Shown: positions 18,582 through 21,951 of the stretch, in pieces
Layout of the letters: every line of letters starts with the position of its first letter
Position numbering within the stretch: the stretch's first letter is position 1
Virus record (IMG/VR): IMGVR_UViG_3300008416_000032
Span: 1-21,951 of that record
Reading direction: 5' to 3' (one strand)
DNA from: a virus
Length of the DNA: 21,951 nt
Notes under the pieces: model-generated
The model's database searches: none
What the model was told of the DNA's origin: nothing
The model's input: the letters and a program-made list of their open reading frames with translations, nothing else
Program-made: the position numbers and the translations under genes

Positions 18582-18765
18582 GAACGAAGAAAACATTAAA
18601 GATAAGATTGTCGAATGTCACCGAAGAGGTGTTTGTGATAGTTATGGCAGGTCGGTAAAGATAACTAATTGTGCCGGTCAGGGAGTATTTATCGCAAGAC
18701 CCAGACGATTATCTTCGGTAGTTCAGACGTATATCTACAAAGATGGTGGAATGGTCTTAAAATGA
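18568..18765 (+). CDS. small basic hypothetical protein
   Basis: The protein has 65 residues and overlaps the terminase end by 14 bases. It opens MPKFKNEENIKDKIVECHRR; the rest is strand-rich (GRSVKITNCAGQGVFIARPR, VVQTYIYKDGGMVL). No domain recognised. Being between terminase and portal, it may belong to head assembly, but nothing shows this. Confidence 0.6.
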   Translation: MPKFKNEENIKDKIVECHRRGVCDSYGRSVKITNCAGQGVFIARPRRLSSVVQTYIYKDGGMVLK

Positions 18766-19010
18766 AAGAATGTTACTGGTGCAAAAAGTCTTGTCCCGAT
18801 GATGAAGTTGGCAGTTTTGAAGTTGAGCCTGATAGTGATAAGGAACTTGGATGGATATGTGACCATTGTGTCCTCGCCTTTGACGGAAAGTGTGATTGTG
18901 AAGAATGCAGGGCAGATTTTAAGGCAGCGCAAGAAGCAATCAAAAGATATTATTTAGCTCATCCACCCAAAAGGGGTTTGGTAGCAAGATTTCGTATGAT
19001 TTTTGGTTAA
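18762..19010 (+). CDS. small Cys-rich zinc protein
   Basis: The protein has 82 residues, starting MKECYWCKKSCPDDEVGSFE at an ATGA overlap. The cysteine pairs CYWC, WICDHC and CDCEEC give a double zinc finger, followed by a helix (FKAAQEAIKRYYLAH) and a basic tail. Zinc proteins between terminase and portal are not part of the standard set, so this is likely an accessory gene. Confidence 0.65.
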   Translation: MKECYWCKKSCPDDEVGSFEVEPDSDKELGWICDHCVLAFDGKCDCEECRADFKAAQEAIKRYYLAHPPKRGLVARFRMIFG

Positions 19011-19015
19011 GAAAA

Positions 19016-20671
19016 ATGGCTGATGAAAGAGCAATAGAAGTAATTAAGGAACAGGAGCGCGAAGAGCAGAACGCTTCTAACTTCCGCAACTTATATCAGG
19101 AAGTTGCAGACCACATGCTCCCGCGCGAGAACCAGATAATAGGAGTTCGCACACCAGGTGAGGACAAATCACAACAGATTTTAGACCCTACGGCAATGCT
19201 TGATTTACAGGACATGGCTTCGGGTTTATCTGCTGCCTTCTTCCCGCCAGGAGAACTCGCATTCGGCCTTACTGTTAAGAACAGGGAAATTGCGAACATG
19301 GATGTGGTTAAGCGCTATCTTGCGTTTGCCACCCAGATTACGCACGATGAGCTTTTTGCCTCCAATTTCATGCTGCAACTGAATGAAACACTTTCCTCAT
19401 TGATAGGGTTTGGTACTGGTTGTCTTTTTTCTGAATGGAATCTCGGTCTCAATTTTAAAGATTGGGACATATCCTTTTATACTATCAAGCAAAACAGTGC
19501 AGGTCTTGTAGATACTCTCATATTAAAATACCCGCTTACCGCAAGACAAGCTGTTCAGGAGTTCGGGGAAGACAATGTGGGTGAAAAGGTTCTTTTGGCT
19601 TTCAAAAATCCTGAAACAATCTCTAAACCATTTGATTTTATCCATCGAGTTGGGCCAAGAGCGGAACGAAATCGGAAATTTACTGACTTCTTGAATATGC
19701 CTTGGGAATCTCTTTACGTAAACATCGAAGACCAGATTATTATAAAAGGTATCGACCCGAAAGGTATGGATAACGAAGGTGGTTTCGAGGAATTCCCATA
19801 CTCAGTACCGAGATGGAAGAAATCGTCCAATGAAAAATACGGTAGAGGTCAGGGGACTATCGCTTTATCGGTGTCTAAAGAACTCCAACAGATGCACTCT
19901 GATTTTATCGAATGCGGTAACAAGTGGAACAATCCACCGAGGGAAGTTCTTGATAACGCAGTAGAGGGCAGGGTAGATGTAAGGCCTGGCGCTGACAATC
20001 GTGTAACGGCGATGAACTCGATAAGAGCCATAGACGACGGGATTAGGGGGAATTTTCCCATAACGAAAGATATGCTCGAATTTGAGCAGGGTATAATTCA
20101 CAGAATCTTCTTCAAGGATGTTTTTGCGCCGTTAGCAGAATTGACTGGCGATAGACGCACAACGCTTGAAATTAGTGAAAGAATAAAACAAGCGGCAAAA
20201 AAACTTGGCGCTCCTCTCTATCGACTCCAAAGCGAATTGCTTACTCCTAATATCACAAGGGATGTATTACTTCTGATTAGGAACGGTGTAATACCACCCC
20301 CGCCTGTGGAACTTCAAGGGCAGGGTTTTGGTATCGAATATATTAGCGAGCTTGCCTTGGCAATGCGAGACCAACAGGCGAGAGGGTTTGTACGATTTGC
20401 CGACCTCGTATCTGCGCTTGACCCCGTATTCCCAGGTGCGAAGGACATTATAAATATCGACAGGGCGTTACCTGATATTGGCTTTACGTTTGGCATGAAG
20501 GTGGAACATCTTTCAACGAAAGAAGAGATTGCGGAAACAAGACGGGTTCGTGCAGAGCAATTGGCCGAGAAGCAGGCTATAGAAGCGGCTCAAGTTGCCG
20601 CTCAAGGTTATGGCCAGACCACGAAGGCTCCCGAAGAGGGGTCTTTGGCAGAAATTGTTACAGGAGTATAA
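19016..20671 (+). CDS. portal, T7-type head-to-tail connector
   Basis: The protein has 551 residues and matches the head-to-tail connecting protein family (podoviral portal, dodecamer at the head vertex). Seen: the N-terminal FRNLYQEVADHMLPRENQI; DPTAMLDLQDMASGLSAAFF, the classic block that precedes FPPGELAFGL; then GTGCLFSEWN, later PRWKKSSNEKYGRG, RRTTLEISERIKQAAKKLG and the C-terminal FTFGMKVEHLSTKEEIAETR. Length is normal for the family. A T7-type portal next to a GpA-like terminase is a mosaic combination. Confidence 0.9.
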   Translation: MADERAIEVIKEQEREEQNASNFRNLYQEVADHMLPRENQIIGVRTPGEDKSQQILDPTAMLDLQDMASGLSAAFFPPGELAFGLTVKNREIANMDVVKRYLAFATQITHDELFASNFMLQLNETLSSLIGFGTGCLFSEWNLGLNFKDWDISFYTIKQNSAGLVDTLILKYPLTARQAVQEFGEDNVGEKVLLAFKNPETISKPFDFIHRVGPRAERNRKFTDFLNMPWESLYVNIEDQIIIKGIDPKGMDNEGGFEEFPYSVPRWKKSSNEKYGRGQGTIALSVSKELQQMHSDFIECGNKWNNPPREVLDNAVEGRVDVRPGADNRVTAMNSIRAIDDGIRGNFPITKDMLEFEQGIIHRIFFKDVFAPLAELTGDRRTTLEISERIKQAAKKLGAPLYRLQSELLTPNITRDVLLLIRNGVIPPPPVELQGQGFGIEYISELALAMRDQQARGFVRFADLVSALDPVFPGAKDIINIDRALPDIGFTFGMKVEHLSTKEEIAETRRVRAEQLAEKQAIEAAQVAAQGYGQTTKAPEEGSLAEIVTGV

Positions 20672-20672
20672 A

Positions 20673-20828
20673 ATGGCAGAAGAAACAATCCAAGAAGCGA
20701 TAGATGAAGTTGACGGCAGGACATTGCTTGGAAAGAGATTAAAGGCAATAGAGGAAACGCAGGAGAAAATCTTGCAGACATTAGCCGAACATCAGAAAAG
20801 AATTGAAGATTGCAGTATTCGCAGGTAA
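20673..20828 (+). CDS. 51-residue coiled-coil protein
   Basis: The start ATG follows CAGGAGTATAAA. The whole product is an acidic/basic helix (MAEETIQEAIDEVDGRTLLG, then KAIEETQEKILQTLAEHQKR) ending in a cysteine-containing tail. It could be an assembly or accessory protein that oligomerises. It follows the portal stop by one base. Confidence 0.65.
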   Translation: MAEETIQEAIDEVDGRTLLGKRLKAIEETQEKILQTLAEHQKRIEDCSIRR

Positions 20829-20832
20829 TAAG

Positions 20833-20964
20833 ATGGCCAAGAAACTTACAGTTAAAAAAGCAAAGAAAATTCTCAGGCATGGTTCTGTTCGAGGTAAGAA
20901 ACTTACCGCCAAGCAAAAGCGCCTGTTTGGCGCGAGGGCAGGCGGTCAGAAATTAAGAAAATAA
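20833..20964 (+). CDS. 43-residue basic phage protein
   Basis: It begins MAKKLTVKKAKKILRHGSVR. The pattern KA.KIL.HG.VRGK.LT.KQK.LFGA.AGG is shared with small proteins seen near structural genes of many phages, of unknown role. Only the position behind the portal hints at a head function. Weak RBS. Confidence 0.65.
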   Translation: MAKKLTVKKAKKILRHGSVRGKKLTAKQKRLFGARAGGQKLRK

Positions 20965-20966
20965 TA

Positions 20967-21203
20967 ATGAGAGTAAGAATACTTCAAACTTTCGATTATG
21001 AATGGGTGGATGTTACAGTACGAAGCAGTGTAGAATGTTGTGGTTGCGGGTTGGTTCACAAAGAGGATTACAAGATTGTAGATGGCGAAGATGGCAAACA
21101 TATTCTTCGCCAGTCAATTACAAACAAGAGGGCTACGGGCAATGCTCGTAGGTCAATGAAAGCCAGAAAAGAAGGTGTTTTTGCTAAAAGTAGGAAAAAA
21201 TAA
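20967..21203 (+). CDS. phage protein with CCGCGLVH motif
   Basis: The protein has 78 residues. Strands (VRILQTFDYEWVDVTVRSS) lead to ECCGCGLVHKEDYKIVDGED, then a basic tail (RATGNARRSMKARKEG). DCC.CGLVH with a following DG is a recurrent motif in small phage proteins near the portal; two cysteine pairs with the histidine could bind a metal. It overlaps the next gene by one base. Confidence 0.65.
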   Translation: MRVRILQTFDYEWVDVTVRSSVECCGCGLVHKEDYKIVDGEDGKHILRQSITNKRATGNARRSMKARKEGVFAKSRKK

Positions 21204-21457
21204 TGCCCGACGAACAGCAACTAACAATAGCAGCTTACAAGGATGTCTTTTCGGCTGATGATGCCAAGGCCAAACGGGTGCTTGGAGACATATCTAAGTT
21301 TTGTTTGGAGAACGCAGATATATATGTTGAAGGTGACGGCAGAAAAACAGACTATAATCTTGGTGCTAATTCGGTTATAAGGCACATTAGGTGGATGTTA
21401 AAACGTAAGACAGAACAAAAACAGGAAACAGTAATTAGCGAAAGGAAAATCCTATGA
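21203..21457 (+). CDS. Bbp19-like small phage protein
   Basis: The protein has 84 residues. YKDVFSADDAKAKRVLGDIS followed by KFCLENADIYVEG, later DYNLGANSVIRHIRWML resembles the small Bbp19-type proteins found between portal and scaffold or capsid genes (Y..VF.......VL.DL..FC, then a GANS helix). Its role is unknown. A polar tail overlaps the next gene. Confidence 0.6.
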   Translation: MPDEQQLTIAAYKDVFSADDAKAKRVLGDISKFCLENADIYVEGDGRKTDYNLGANSVIRHIRWMLKRKTEQKQETVISERKIL

Positions 21458-21951
21458 CAGAAGCAGCGTCTGAAGCGCAGGTAGCGAGCGAGGCGGGGAA
21501 AGTCTCCGCAGAATCGTCTGCCGAACAGGTAGCGCAAGAGCCGCAAACATTCATAGATGCGGAAGGAAAATTCTTAGCAGGATGGAAGGAACATTACGTA
21601 CCGGAAGAAATGAGGGCTGATAAAGTTTTTGATACTTTCGATGATGTTGGTGGTGGGCTAAAGATGTTAGGTAGCCTTCAGAATATGATAGGCAAGAAAG
21701 GTGTTATCATACCTGGCGAAGCGTCTCCGCCTTCTGAGTGGGATAATTTTCATCGAGAAATGGGTAGGCCGGATACGAAAGACTTATTTCAAATGAAAGT
21801 CGCTGATGATTTAACTGAGGTTTACGACAAGAATCTCATGGCCGAAGCGAGGGACATTTTCTTCGAGTTAGGTTTCGACCAAAAGAAAGTCGACAAGCTA
21901 TGGGAGTTTGAAGAAAAACGAATCAGGGCTGGTTTGAAGGCTATTGCCAAT
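21454..21951 (+). CDS. probable capsid scaffolding protein, 3' partial
   Basis: The reading frame runs off the window after 166 codons. The N-terminus is an Ala/Glu-rich flexible segment (TEAASEAQVASEAGKVSAES). Next come FAGW-like FLAGWKEHYVPEEM, then helices with LKMLGSLQNMIGKKG, IPGEASPPSEWDNFHREMGR and QKKVDKLWEFEEKR. The sequence IG.KG...PGE....EW..F...GRP is that of phage scaffolding proteins, which guide capsid assembly inside the procapsid. A major capsid protein gene is expected just beyond the edge. ATGA overlap with the previous stop. Confidence 0.7.
   Translation, partial: MTEAASEAQVASEAGKVSAESSAEQVAQEPQTFIDAEGKFLAGWKEHYVPEEMRADKVFDTFDDVGGGLKMLGSLQNMIGKKGVIIPGEASPPSEWDNFHREMGRPDTKDLFQMKVADDLTEVYDKNLMAEARDIFFELGFDQKKVDKLWEFEEKRIRAGLKAIAN

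Noticed and set aside
1-21951. CRISPR array, retron or diversity-generating retroelement
   Set aside because: No regular direct repeats with spacers and no reverse transcriptase were found on either strand.

Overview
The window is a segment of a tailed-phage (Caudoviricetes) genome, most likely assembled from a metagenome. The evidence is a contiguous packaging and head block at the right end: a GpA-like terminase large subunit, a T7-type head-to-tail connector (portal) and the start of a scaffold-like protein. In front of it lie dozens of very small genes joined by ATGA overlaps and strong AAGGAG-type ribosome binding sites. I see no integrase, repressor or lysogeny module, and the host cannot be named. 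Promoters are of the sigma70 type (TTGACA, 16-17 bp, TATAAT-like), so this part probably relies on host RNA polymerase. Base composition looks moderately AT-rich throughout.

Layout: (1) 1-5112, plus strand. A left-edge HNH/AP2 endonuclease piece whose upstream part looks foreign, then small accessory genes, a structured intergenic RNA (1437-1660), a membrane protein with a peptidoglycan-binding domain, a YkgJ-type Cys-cluster protein, two OB-fold/SSB-like proteins and a NinB-like protein. (2) 5123-6360, an RNA-rich stretch holding two promoter-driven RNAs of about 90 nt with the same H-type pseudoknot plus U-tract architecture, separated by one gene and a structured terminated region. (3) 6360-11088, plus-strand small genes including an IS1595-type zinc-ribbon fragment, a replication-protein-like gene and NinG. 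(4) 11085-11740, a promoter, a ncRNA of about 347 nt with an intrinsic terminator, and a micro-ORF. (5) 12085-13583, a minus-strand operon with tRNA-Thr(TGT), a duplicated gene pair and a third interleaved-helix element, read from a promoter at 13583. (6) 13661-21951, a divergent plus-strand operon leading into terminase, portal and head genes.

The genes suggest a replication/recombination module (OB-fold proteins, SSB, NinB-like, NinG and a replication protein) on the left and morphogenesis on the right. Most small genes encode Cys-rich zinc-ribbon-like or charged proteins of unknown function. The most unusual content is the non-coding material: at least five structured segments occupy gene-free stretches in an otherwise tightly packed genome.
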